NCBI GenBank assembly: GCA_033032865.1 | Contig: JAWHQI010000611.1 | Span: 62,001 to 126,000 of the forward strand | DNA: 64,000 nucleotides | Direction of reading: 5' to 3' | DNA from: Dactylorhiza incarnata | Lineage: Eukaryota > Streptophyta > Magnoliopsida > Asparagales > Orchidaceae | Part shown: piece by piece, positions 28,356-39,107 of the stretch | Layout of the letters: each line of letters begins with the position of its first letter | Numbering within the stretch: position 1 is the first letter of the stretch | The notes under the pieces: generated by a model | Told to the model about the DNA's origin: nothing | Database searches by the model: none | What the model saw: only the letters and a program-made list of their open reading frames with translations | Position numbers and translations under genes: made by a program

Positions 28356-29191
28356 TGTTCGATTCAAAAGTGCGCCTCCGAAGGAAAACGAGGGTTGCGG
28401 ACTATCAGTTACTATTTAGCTAGAGAATTCAGACCGCTAGCAGCGGTCGAGGCCAGACTTCGCCCGTCGCGGCAAATGCCACTCCTGCGACGGGCTTTCC
28501 TTTGATTGAAAAGTAGCGGTTACAAATGTGAGAAAGTAGAAGCCGGCCGGTCAGCAGTTCGCGAGACCTGAAACTCGAGACCGGAGCTCAGACAAGCGAG
28601 CTCTTGGATTCGAGTGTGCGTGTCTTGGGAACAGTGCCGCCCCCTATTTATAGGCTTGGGGGCCTGCCCGATCGGGCAGGGATAAAATAACCTCCTGCCC
28701 GGGTACAGGAGAAACGGGCAGGCGGTGACGGGATACACAAAAAAGAGAAAGAAAGAGGCCGCGCGATCTGACGGCCTGCTTTCCCGACCTGTCTAGCTTG
28801 CGGCTGAGGACACCGGAACCAAGTCAATAATGCAGACCGCGCGGTTTGGAGATTGAGACCGCGGTCTGCCTTCTGGTCATGACTTAGCCGATTCTTCAAG
28901 AGGTAACTTGGATAGCCTTCGATCTGGAGCCCCGGCTTGTTCTTTGGGGCTGGAACTTCGAGTTTCTATGGGACAACCCGCGCGGCCTTCTGGCTGAGAC
29001 CGCGGATGAACTTCTTGCCTTGGCTCTTTGACGATCTTATCCCTTTGGGGGTGATCCGGAAATGACACCAGGCCGCCCGGCCTGGCCCTTCTTGAATTGA
29101 GAACCGCCGATCCCGGGACCCAGCGGCTTGGCCCAGGAGTCCGCGCGGTCTGATAATGGTCCAACCCAAGAAGCGGTTTTCCGGGCAAACA
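28356..29191 (-). repeat. E2 5' LTR (family B)
   Basis: 836 bp. The minus-strand promoter TATAAATAG is at 28644-28652, and the hairpin at 28462-28495. It is followed by the CCTGC duplication (29192-29196). Confidence 0.95.
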
Positions 29192-32100
29192 CCTGCTTTA
29201 TGTTCTGTTTTGCAGATATTAGCAGGTATTCGCGAGTTCTATTCAGGTACTCGCGTATTAGATTGTTTTATACCTGCTTTATGACCTGCTTTGCAGATAT
29301 TAGTAGGTATTCGCGAGTTCTCTTCAGGTACTCGCGTTATATTGTATGTCTGCTTTATGTTCTGTTTTGCAGATATTAGCAGGTATTCGCGAGTTCTCTT
29401 CAGGTACTCGCGTATTAGATTGTTTTATACCTGCTTTATGTTCTGTTTTGCAGATATTAGCAGGTATTCGCGAGTTCTCTTCAGGTACTCGCGTATTGGA
29501 TTGTTTTATACCTGCTTTATGTTCTGTTTTGCAGATATTAGCAGGTATTCGCGAGTTCTCATCAGGTACTCGCGTAATAGATTGTTTTATACCTGCTTTA
29601 TGTTATGTTTTTGCAGACATTAGCAGATATTCGCGAGTTCTCATCAGGTACTCGCGTATTAGATTGTTTTATACCTGCTTTATGTTCTGTTTTGCAGATA
29701 TTAGCAGGTATTCGCGAGTTCTCTTCAGGTACTCGCGTATTAGATTGTTTTATACCTGCTTTATGTTCTGTTTTGCAGATATTAGCAGGTATTCGCGAGT
29801 TCTCTTCAGGTACTCGCGTATTAGATTGTTTTATACCTGCTTTATGACCTGCTTTGCAGATATTAGTAGATATTCGCGAGTTCTCTTCAGGTACTCGCGT
29901 TATATTGTATGTCTGCTTTATGTTCTATTTTGCAGATATTAGCAGGTATTCGCGAGTTCTCTTCTTGTACTCGCGTATTAGATTGTTTTATACCTGCTTT
30001 ATGTTCTGTTTTGTAGATATTAGCAGGTATTCGCGAGTTCTCTTCAGGTACTCGCGTATTGGATTGTTTTATACCTGCTTTATGTTCTGTTTTGCAGATA
30101 TTAGCAGGTATTCGCGAGTTCTCATCAGGTACTCGCGTATTAGATTGTTTTATACCTGCTTTATGACCTGCTTTGCAGATATTAGTAGGTATTCGCGAGT
30201 TCTCTTCAGGTACTCGCGTTATATTGTATGTCTGCTTTATGTTCTGTTTTGCATATATTAGCAGGTATTCGCGAGTTCTCTTCAGGTACTCGCTTATTAG
30301 ATTGTTTTATACCTGCTTTATGTTCTGTTTTGCAGATATTAGCAGGTATTCGCGAGTTCTCTTCAGGTACTCGCGTATTGGATTGTTTTATACCTGCTTT
30401 ATGTTCTGTTTTGCAGATATTAGCAGGTATTCGCGAGTTCTCATCAGGTACTCGCGTAATAGATTGTTTTATACCTGCTTTATGTTCTGTTTTTGCAGAC
30501 ATTAGCAGATATTCGCGAGTTCTCATCAGGTACTCGCGTATTAGATTGTTTTATACCTGCTTTATGTTCTGTTTTGCAGATATTAGCAGGTATTCGCGAG
30601 TTCTCTTCAGGTACTCGCGTATTAGATTGTTTTATACCTGCTTTATGTTCTGTTTTGCAGATATTAGCAGGTATTCGCGAGTTCTATTCAGGTACTCGCG
30701 TATTAGATTGTTTTATACCTGCTTTATGACCTGCTTTGCAGATATTAGTAGGTATTCGCGAGTTCTCTTCAGGTACTCGCGTTATATTGTATGTCTGCTT
30801 TATGTTCTGTTTTGCAGATATTAGCAGGTATTCGCGAGTTCTCTTCAGGTACTCGCATATTAGATTGTTTTATACCTGCTTTATGTTCTGTTTTGCAGAT
30901 ATTAGCAGGTATTCGCGAGTTCTCTTCAGGTACTCGCGTATTGGATTGTTTTATACCTGCTTTATGTTCTGTTTTGCAGATATTAGCAGGTATTCGCGAG
31001 TTCTCATCAGGTACTCGCGTAATAGATTGTTTTATACCTGCTTTATGTTCTGTTTTTGCAGACATTAGCAGATATTCGCGAGTTCTCATCAGGTACTCGC
31101 GTATTAGATTGTTTTATACCTGCTTTATGTTCTGTTTTGCAGATATTAGCAGGTATTCGCGAGTTCTCTTCAGGTACTCGCGTATTAGATTGTTTTATAC
31201 CTGCTTTATGTTCTGTTTTGCAGATATTAGCAGGTATCGCGAGTTCTCTTCAGGTACTCGCGTATTAGATTGTTTTATACCTGCTTTATGACCTGCTTTG
31301 CAGATATTAGTAGATATTCGCGAGTTCTTTTCAGGTACTCGCGTTATATTGTATGTCTGCTTTATGTTCTGTTTTGCAGATATTAGCAGGTATTCGCGAG
31401 TTCTCTTTTTGTACTCGCGTATTAGATTGTTTTATACCTGCTTTATGTTCTGTTTTGTAGATATTAGCAGGTATTCGCGAGTTCTCTTCAGGTACTCGCG
31501 TATTGGATTGTTTTATACCTGCTTTATGTTCTGTTTTGCAGATATTAGCAGGTATTCGCGAGTTCTCATCAGGTACTCGCGTATTAGATTGTTTTATACC
31601 TGCTTTATGACCTGCTTTGCAGATATTAGTAGGTATTCGCGAGTTCTCTTCAGGTACTCGCGTTATATTGTATGTCTGCTTTATGTTCTGTTTTGCAGAT
31701 ATTAACAGGTATTCGCGAGTTCTCTTCAGGTACTCGCGTATTAGATTGTTTTATACCTGCTTTATGACCTGCTTTGCAGATATTAGTAGATATTCGCGAG
31801 TTCTCTTCAGGTACTCGCGTTATATTGTATGTCTGCTTTATGTTCTGTTTTGCAGATATTAGCAGGTATTCGCGAGTTCTCTTCAGGTACTCGCGTATTA
31901 GATTGTTTTATACCTGCTTTATGTTCTGTTTTGTAGATATTAGCAGGTATTCGCGAGTTCTCTTCAGGTACTCGCGTATTGGATTGTTTTATACCTGCTT
32001 TATGTTCTGTTTTGCAGATATTAGCAGGTATTCGCGAGTTCTCATCAGGTACTCGCGTATTAGATTGTTTTATACCTGCTTTATGACCTGCTTTGCAGAT

Positions 32101-35100
32101 ATTAGGAGGTATTCGCGAGTTGTCTTCAGGTACTCGCATTATATTGTATGTCTGCTTTATGTTCTGTTTTGCAGATATTAGCAGGTATTCGCGAGTTCTC
32201 TTCAGGTACTCGCGTATTAGATTGTTTTATACCTGCTTTATGTTCTGTTTTGCAGATATTAGCAGGTATTCACGAGTTCTCTTCAGGTACTCGCGTATTG
32301 GATTGTTTTATACCTGCTTTATGACCTGCTTTGCAGATATTAGTAGGTATTCGCGAGTTCTCTTCAGGTACTCGCGTTATATTGTATGTCTGCTTTATGT
32401 TCTATTTTGCAGATATTAGCAGGTATTCGCGAGTTCTCTTCAGGTACTCGCGTATTAGATTGTTTTATACCTGCTTTATGTTCTGTTTTGCAGATATTAG
32501 TAGATATTCGCGAGTTCTCTTCAGGTACTCGCGTTATATTGTATGTCTGCTTTATGTTCTGTTTTGCAGATATTAGCAGGTATTCGCGAGTTCTCTTCAG
32601 GTACTCGCGTATTAGATTGTTTTATACCTGCTTTATGTTCTATTTTGTAGATATTAGCAGGTATTCGCGAGTTCTCTCCAGGTACTCGCGTATTGGATTG
32701 TTTTATACCTGCTTTATGTTCTGTTTTGCAGATATTAGCAGGTATTCGCGAGTTCTCATCAGGTACTCGCGTATTAGATTGTTTTATACCTGCTTTATGA
32801 CCTGCTTTGCAGATATTAGTAGGTATTCGCGAGTTCTCTTCAGGTACTCGCGTTATATTGTATGTCTGCTTTATGTTCTGTTTTGCAGATATTAGCAGGT
32901 ATTCGCGAGTTCTCTTCAGGTACTCGCGTATTAGATTGTTTTATACCTGCTTTATGTTCTGTTTTGCAGATATTAGCAGGTATTCGCGAGTTCTCTTCAG
33001 GTACTCGCGTATTGGATTGTTTTATACCTACTTTATGTTCTGTTTTGCAGATATTAGCAGGTATTCGCGAGTTCTCATCAGGTACTCGCGTAATAGATTG
33101 TTTTATACCTGCTTTATGTTCTGTTTTTGCAGACATTAGCAGGTATTCGCGAGTTCTCATCAGGTACTCGCATAATAGATTGTTTTATACCTGCTTTATG
33201 TTCTGTTTTTGCAGACATTAGCAGGTATTCGCGAGTTCTCATCAGGTACTCGCGTATTAGATTGTTTTATACCTGCTTTATGTTCTGTTTTGCAGATATT
33301 AGCAGGTATTCGCGAGTTCTCTTCAGGTACTCGCGTATTGGATTGTTTTATACCTGCTTTATGTTCTGTTTTGCAGATATTAGCAGGTATTCGCGAGTTC
33401 TCTTCAGGTACTCGCGTATTAGATTGTTTTATACCTGCTTTATGTTCTGTTTTGCAGATATTAGCAGGTATTCGCGAGTTCTCTTCAGGTACTCGCGTAT
33501 TAGATTGTTTTATACCTGCTTTATGACCTGCTTTGCAGATATTAGTAGGTATTCGCGAGTTCTCTTCAGGTACTCGCGTATTAGATTGTTTTATACCTGC
33601 TTTATGTTCTGTTTTGTAGATATTAGCAGGTATTCGCGAGTTCTCTTCAGGTACTCGCGTATTGGATTGTTTTATACCTGCTTTATGTTCTGTTTTGCAG
33701 ATATTAGCAGGTATTCGCGAGTTCTCATCAGGTACTCGCGTATTAGATTGTTTTATACCTGCTTTATGTTCTGTTTTGCAGAGATTAGTAGGTATTCGCA
33801 AGTTCTCTTCAGGTACTCGCGTTATGTTATATTTCATACCTGCTTTATGTTCTGTTTTGCAGAGATTAGCAGGTATTCGCGGGTTCTCTTCAAGTACTCG
33901 CGTATTAGATTGTTTTATACCTGCTTTATGTTCTGTTTTGCAGATATTAGCAGGTATTCGCGAGTTCTCTTCAGGTACTCGCGTATTAGATTGTTTTATA
34001 CCTGCTTTATGTTCTGTTTTGTAGATATTAGCAGGTATTCGCGAGTTCTCATCAGGTACTCGCGTATTAGATTGTTTTATACCTGCTTTATGTTCTGTTT
34101 TGTAGATATTAGCAGGTATTCGCGAGTTCTCTTCAGGTACTCGCGTATTGGATTGTTTTATACCTGCTTTATGTTCTGTTTTGCAGATATTAGCAGGTAT
34201 TCGCGAGTTCTCATCAGGTACTCGCGTATTAGATTGTTTTATACCTGCTTTATGTTCTGTTTTGCAGATATTAGCAGGTATTCGCGAGTTCTCTTCAGGT
34301 ACTCGCGTATTGGATTGTTTTATACCTGCTTTATGTTCTGTTTTGCAGATATTAGCAGGTATTCGCGAGTTCTATTCAGGTACTCGCGTATTAGATTGTT
34401 TTATACCTGCTTTATGACCTGCTTTGCAGATATTAGTAGGTATTCGCGAGTTCTCATCAGGTACTCGCATAATAGATTGTTTTATACCTGCTTTATGTTC
34501 TGTTTTTGCAGACATTAGCAGGTATTCGCGAGTTCTCATCAGGTACTCGCGTATTAGATTGTTTTATACCTGCTTTATGTTCTGTTTTGCAGATATTAGC
34601 AGGTATTCGCGAGTTCTCTTCAGGTACTCGCGTATTAGATTGTTTTATACCTGCTTTATGACCTGCTTTGCAGATATTAGTAGGTATTCGCGAGTTCTCT
34701 TCAGGTACTCGCGTTATATTGTATGTCTGCTTTATGTTCTGTTTTGCAAATATTAGCAGGTATTCGCGAGTTCTCTTCAGGTACTCGCGTATTAGATTGT
34801 TTTATACCTGCTTTATGTTCTGTTTTGTAGATATTAGCAGGTATTCGCGAGTTCTCTTCAGGTACTCGCGTATTGGATTGTTTTATACCTGCTTTATGTT
34901 CTTTTTTGCAGATATTAGCAGGTATTCGCGAGTTCTCATCAGGTACTCGCGTATTAGATTGTTTTATACCTGCTTTATGTTCTGTTTTGCAGATATTAGC
35001 AGGTATTCGCGAGTTCTCTTCAGGTACTCGCGTATTGGATTGTTTTATACCTGCTTTATGTTCTGTTTTGTAGATATTAGCAGGTATTCGCGAGTTCTCA

Positions 35101-37505
35101 TCAGGTACTCGCGTATTAGATTGTTTTATACCTGCTTTATGTTCTGTTTTGCAGATATTAGCAGGTATTCGCGAGTTCTCTTCAGGTACTCGCGTATTGG
35201 ATTGTTTTATACCTGCTTTATGTTCTGTTTTGCAGATATTAGCAGGTATTCGCGAGTTCTCTTCAAGTACTCGCGTATTGGATTGTTTTATACCTGCTTT
35301 ATGTTCTGTTTTGCAGATATTAGCAGGTATTCGCGAGTTCTCATCAGGTACTCGCATAATAGATTGTTTTATACCTGCTTTATGTTCTGTTTTTGCAGAT
35401 ATTAGCAGGTATTCGCGAGTTCTCATCAGGTACTCGCGTATTAGATTGTTTTATACCTGCTTTATGTTCTGATTTGCAGATATTAGCAGGTATTCGCGAG
35501 TTCTCTTCAGGTACTCGCGTATTAGATTGTTTTATACCTGCTTTATGACCTGCTTTGCAGATATTAGTAGGTATTCGCGAGTTCTCTTCAGGTACTCGCG
35601 TTATATTGTATGTCTGCTTTATGTTCTGTTTTGCAGATATTAGCAGGTATTCGCGAGTTCTCTTCAGGTACTCGCGTATTAGATTGTTTTATACCTGCTT
35701 TATGTTCTGTTTTGTAGATATTAGCAGGTATTCGCGAGTGAGTATTGGATTGTTTTATACCTGCTTTATGTTCTGTTTTGCAGATATTAGCAGGTATTCG
35801 CGAGTTCTCATCAGGTACTCGCGTATTAGATTATTTTATACCTGCTTTATGTTCTGTTTTGCAGATATTAGCAGATATTCGCGAGTTCTCTTCGGGGGAT
35901 CGCGTATTAGATTGTTTTATACCTGCTTTATGTTCTGTTTTGCAGATATTAGCAGATATTCGCGAGTTCACTTCAGGTACTCGCGTATTAGATTGTTTTA
36001 TACCTACTTTATGTTCTGTTTTGCAGAGATTAGCAGGTATTCGCGAGTTCTTTTCAGGTACTCGCGTTATGTTTTATACCTGCTTTGAGTTCTCTTTTGC
36101 AGAGATTGGCAGGTATTCGCGAGTTCTCTTCAGGTACTCGCGTTATATTTTATATCTGCTTTGGGTTCTCTTTTGCAGAGATTAGCAGGTACTCGCGAGT
36201 TCTTTTCAGGTACTCGCGTTATTTTTTATACCTGCTTTGAGTTCTATTTTGCAGAGATTAGCAGGTATTCACGAGTTCTTTTCAGGTACTCGCGTTATAG
36301 ATTGTTTTATACCTGCACTTGAGTTCTCTCTTTTGTAGAGATTAGCAGGTGTTCGCGAGTTCTCTTCAGATACTCGCGTTATGTTTTATACCTGCTTCGA
36401 GTTCTCTTTTGTAGAGATTAACCGGTATCCGCGAGTTCTTTTCAGGTACTCGCATTAGGTTTTGTATACCTGCTTTAATTCCTCTTTTGCAGAAAATAGC
36501 AGGTGATCGCGAGTTCTCTTCAGGTACTCGCGTTATATTGAATGTCTGCTTTGAGTTCTGTTTTGCAGAAATTAGCAGGTGTTCGCGAGGTTTCTTCAGG
36601 TACTCGCGTTATGTTTTATATGCCTGCTTGGAGTTCTCTTTTGCAGAGATTAGCAGGTCTTCGCGAGTTCTTTTCAGGTACTCGCATTGTATTTTATATG
36701 CCTAGTTTGAGTTCTCTTTTGTAGAGATTAGCAGGTTTTCGCGAGTTATTTTCAGGTACTCGCGTTATATTTAATATGTCTGCTTTGAGTTCGCCTGTGC
36801 AGAGATTACCAGGTCTTCGCGAGTTCTTTTTAGGTACTCGCGTTATATTTTGTATGTTTTTACACAGATTAGTAGGTATTCGCGAGTTCTCTTCAGGTAC
36901 TCGCATTATAGATTGTTTTTATACCTGCTTTCAGTGCCCTTTTGTAGACATTAGCAGGTATTCACGAGTTCTTTTCAGGTACTCGCGCTATGTTTTATAC
37001 CTGCCTTGAATTCTCTTTTACAGAAAATTGCAGGTGTTCGCGAGTTCTCTTCAGGTACTCGCGTTATGTTTTATATGCCTGCTTTAAGTTCTGTTTTTGC
37101 AGAGGTTAGCAGGTGTTCGCGAGTTCTCTTCAGGTACTCGCGTTATAGATTCTTTTGCCTACTTTAAGTTCTTTTGCATAGATTTGCAGGTGTTCGTGAG
37201 TTCTATTCAGGTACTCGCATTGTAGTTTGCTTTACACCTGCTTAGAGTTCTCTTTTGCAGAGATTAGCACTTTTTGGCCCCTCTCTTCATGTACTCGCGC
37301 TATAGTAAATACCTGCTTAAGCTTTCTTTTGCAGAGGTTAGCAGGTGATCGCGAGTTCTCTCCAGGCACTCGCGTGTTCCTATCTCTTTCTGCATGCTCT
37401 AACTTTTGCCTTGCAGAAATTACCATATATTGGCAAAGCATGATCAGGTACTTGCAAGACTCTTCTCCTTTTTATAAGTGCCTTAACTCTTCTCCCTCGC
37501 AGAAG
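29192..37505 (+). repeat. 81-bp tandem array of E1, right part
   Basis: About 100 units of 81 bp. Variant units (gacctgctttgcagatattagt with gttatattgtatgt) recur near 29281, 29843, 30167, 30729, 31289, 31609, 31766, 32086, 32325 and 32800, giving blocks of about 560 and 320 bp, that is, multi-unit amplifications. Units past about 36000 are progressively diverged (gagttctcttttgcagagat). Because 81 is a multiple of three, long frames stay open in both directions (for example 33127-34518). Each unit carries a pyrimidine tract plus TTTTGCAG and a CAGGTACT, which look like splice acceptor and donor, and the palindrome CGCGAG/CTCGCG. Confidence 0.95.
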
Positions 37506-37582
37506 GAAGACAATTTGTGAAATACGGATCGCGATTTTCGTGGGTAAGTTCTACTTTTTCGAAGTTCTCTATGGAACTTGAA

Positions 37583-37597
37583 AAAGTGCGGGGATTA
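37583..37597 (+). other. Polypurine tract of E1
   Basis: The tract ends GTGCGGGGATTA, adjoining the LTR, with the same core as in families B and C. Confidence 0.8.
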
Positions 37598-37715
37598 TGT
37601 TTACCCAGAAAACGGCGATCCTCTCCGAGGAGGCCTTTTTCACGGCGTTTTTATACATGACGCGCCCAGAATGGTAAGAAGGGACGACCTCCTCCTTCAG
37701 ATCACCCAAGGCGTG

Positions 37716-38545
37716 TGGCCTCCGTCAGGCCGCCCAGCAGCGGCGGCCTCCTCCGTCAGGCCGCCCGGCAGGGGCGGCCTACTCCGCCAGACCGCCCAGT
37801 AGGGACGGCCTCCTCCGTCAGACCGCCCAGCAGGGGCGGCCTCCTCCGTCAGACCGCCCAGCAGGGGCGGCCTCCTCCGTCAGACCGCCCAGCAGGGGCG
37901 GCCTCCTCCGTCAGACCGCCCGGCAGGGGCGGCCTACTCCGTCAGACCGCCCAGCAGGGGCGGCCTCCTCCGTCAGACCGCCCAGCAGGGGCGGCCTCCT
38001 CCGTCAGACCGCCCAGCAGGGGCGGCCTCCTCCGTCAGGCCGCCCGGCAGGGGCGGCCTACTCTGCCAGACCGCCCAGCAGGGGCGGCCTCCTCCGTCAG
38101 ACCGCCCAGCAGGGGCGGCCTCCTCCGTCAGACCGCCCAGCAGGGGCGGCCTCCTCCGTCAGACCGCCCAGCAGGGGCGGCCTCCTCCGTCAGACCGCCC
38201 GGCAGGGGCGGCCTACTCCGTCAGACCGCCTAGCAGGGGCGGCCTCCTCCGTCAGACCGCCCAGCAGGGGCGGCCTCCTCCGTCAGACCGCCCAGCAGGG
38301 GCGTCCTCCTCCGTCAGACCGCCCAGCAGGGGCGGCCTCCTCCGTCAGACCGCCCGGCAGGGGCGGCCTACTCCGTCAGACCGCCCAGCAGGGGCGGCCT
38401 CCTCCGTCAGACCGCCCAGCAGGGGCGGCCTCCTCCGTCAGACCGCCCAGCAGGGGCGGCCTCCTCCGTCAGGCCGCCCAGCAGGGGCGGCTTCCTCCGT
38501 CAGACCGCCCAGCAGTGGCGGCCTCCTCCGTCAGGCCGCCAAGCC
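37716..38545 (+). repeat. 31-bp U3 minisatellite of family A (E1)
   Basis: About 26 units of ccgcccagcaggggcggcct plus cctccgtcaga. The sequence around each junction forms an imperfect inverted repeat, AGACCGCC with GGCGGCCT. It ends shortly before the TATA box, the place of an enhancer. In E5 the units are 32 bp. Open frames over it (Pro/Arg/Gly) are by-products of the repeat. Confidence 0.95.
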
Positions 38546-38624
38546 GGACGGCCTCTTCCTTCATACCGCGCAGGTAGGGATCCAGTCACCGGCTCACCGG
38601 AGGTGACGACATCGACCTAGAGCC

Positions 38625-38633
38625 TATAAATAG
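38625..38633 (+). promoter_or_regulatory. TATA box of the family-A LTR
   Basis: TATAAATAG follows the U3 minisatellite by about 80 bp; the E5 copy is at 61615-61623. Confidence 0.8.
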
Positions 38634-39107
38634 GACCCTCGACCATGAACAAAGGACAGGCAAGTTGGGGGCAAAACTAGCGGCTAGAAACAGCCAGACC
38701 GCACCTAGCTGCGGCCTTTCCGAGCGACCTCAACAAAGCAGCCCGGGCGACCTCAAGAAACAGGCCGGGCGGCCTCAACAAAGCAGCCCGGGCGACCTCA
38801 AGAAACAGGCCGGGCGGCCTCAGCAAAACAGCCTGGGCGACTTGTCTTTCTTATCTGTCATCCTCTTGTACTCATTTCATTTCCATGTACTAAAAGTGGC
38901 AAGTTGTAAGATAGATTATTGAATAAAGGGAAAGCCCGTCGCAGGAGTGGCTTTTGCCGCGACGGGCGAAGTCTGGCCTCGCCGCAAGCTAGCGGCCCAC
39001 TCTTCTTCTCCCCTCTTCACTCGCGACCCAAGTAACCAGCTGCTCGCGGCCTCCTTTTTCCCCAATTCCCTCGAGTAGATCGTGGAGGTGCAATTTTGGA
39101 TTCAACA

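Larger units (their letters stand above)
15335..29191 (-). mobile_element. E2: complete Tat-type LTR retrotransposon, family B
   Basis: This 13,857-bp element is on the minus strand. The 5' LTR is 28356-29191 and the 3' LTR 15335-16170; both are 836 bp and I see no difference between them. The target-site duplication is CCTGC. Reading 5' to 3': primer-binding segment, gag-pol (28304-22686), post-pol block and stem-loops, 89-bp duplication, 76-bp repeats, aORF-b and aORF-a (both on the plus strand, antisense to gag-pol), polypurine tract, LTR. All genes are open and all cis-signals are present, so it is the best candidate here for a currently autonomous element. Confidence 0.95.
1..39107 (+). 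mobile_element. E1: non-autonomous family-A LTR retrotransposon, host of E2 and E3
   Basis: The left edge of the window falls inside the 5' LTR (1-480); the 3' LTR is 37598-39107. Internal sequence is 481-1426, 13162-15334 and 29192-37597, interrupted by E3 and E2. The part of the 5' LTR that is visible differs from the 3' LTR at one site I can see (C at 285, T at 38912), so the insertion is young. It has no usable gag-pol, only a leader ORF and a decayed pol tail. Instead of antisense genes it carries about 9.3 kb of 81-bp repeats. It interrupts the gag-pol of E4 at 39108; the first five flanking bases, ATGAT, are the expected target-site duplication, whose partner lies left of the window. 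Family-A proteins are missing, so it must have been moved by proteins from another element (inference). Confidence 0.9.
37598..39107 (+). repeat. Family-A 3' LTR of E1
   Basis: 1510 bp, TGTTTACCCAG to GGATTCAACA. U3 is mostly a 31-bp minisatellite (37716-38545). TATA is at 38625-38633, ~45-bp repeats follow it (about 38712-38837), AATAAA is near 38922, and the hairpin is at 38934-38967. The E5 copy is 1288 bp; nearly all of the difference lies in the minisatellite. Confidence 0.95.

Noticed and set aside
33127..34518. A 463-codon open frame (and others of 100-270 codons on both strands) in the 81-bp array as a repeat protein gene
   Set aside because: The 81-bp period is a multiple of three, so any stop-free unit gives long frames; several frames on both strands are open at once, and there is no start region, promoter or non-repeat domain.
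29192..37505. CRISPR-like array
   Set aside because: The units are contiguous near-identical copies without unique spacers, in a plant retrotransposon.
37715..38233. Pro/Arg/Gly-rich open frames in the U3 minisatellite, also at 60844-61596
   Set aside because: They follow from a G/C-rich 31- or 32-bp repeat that rarely gives stops; the frame moves with unit length.
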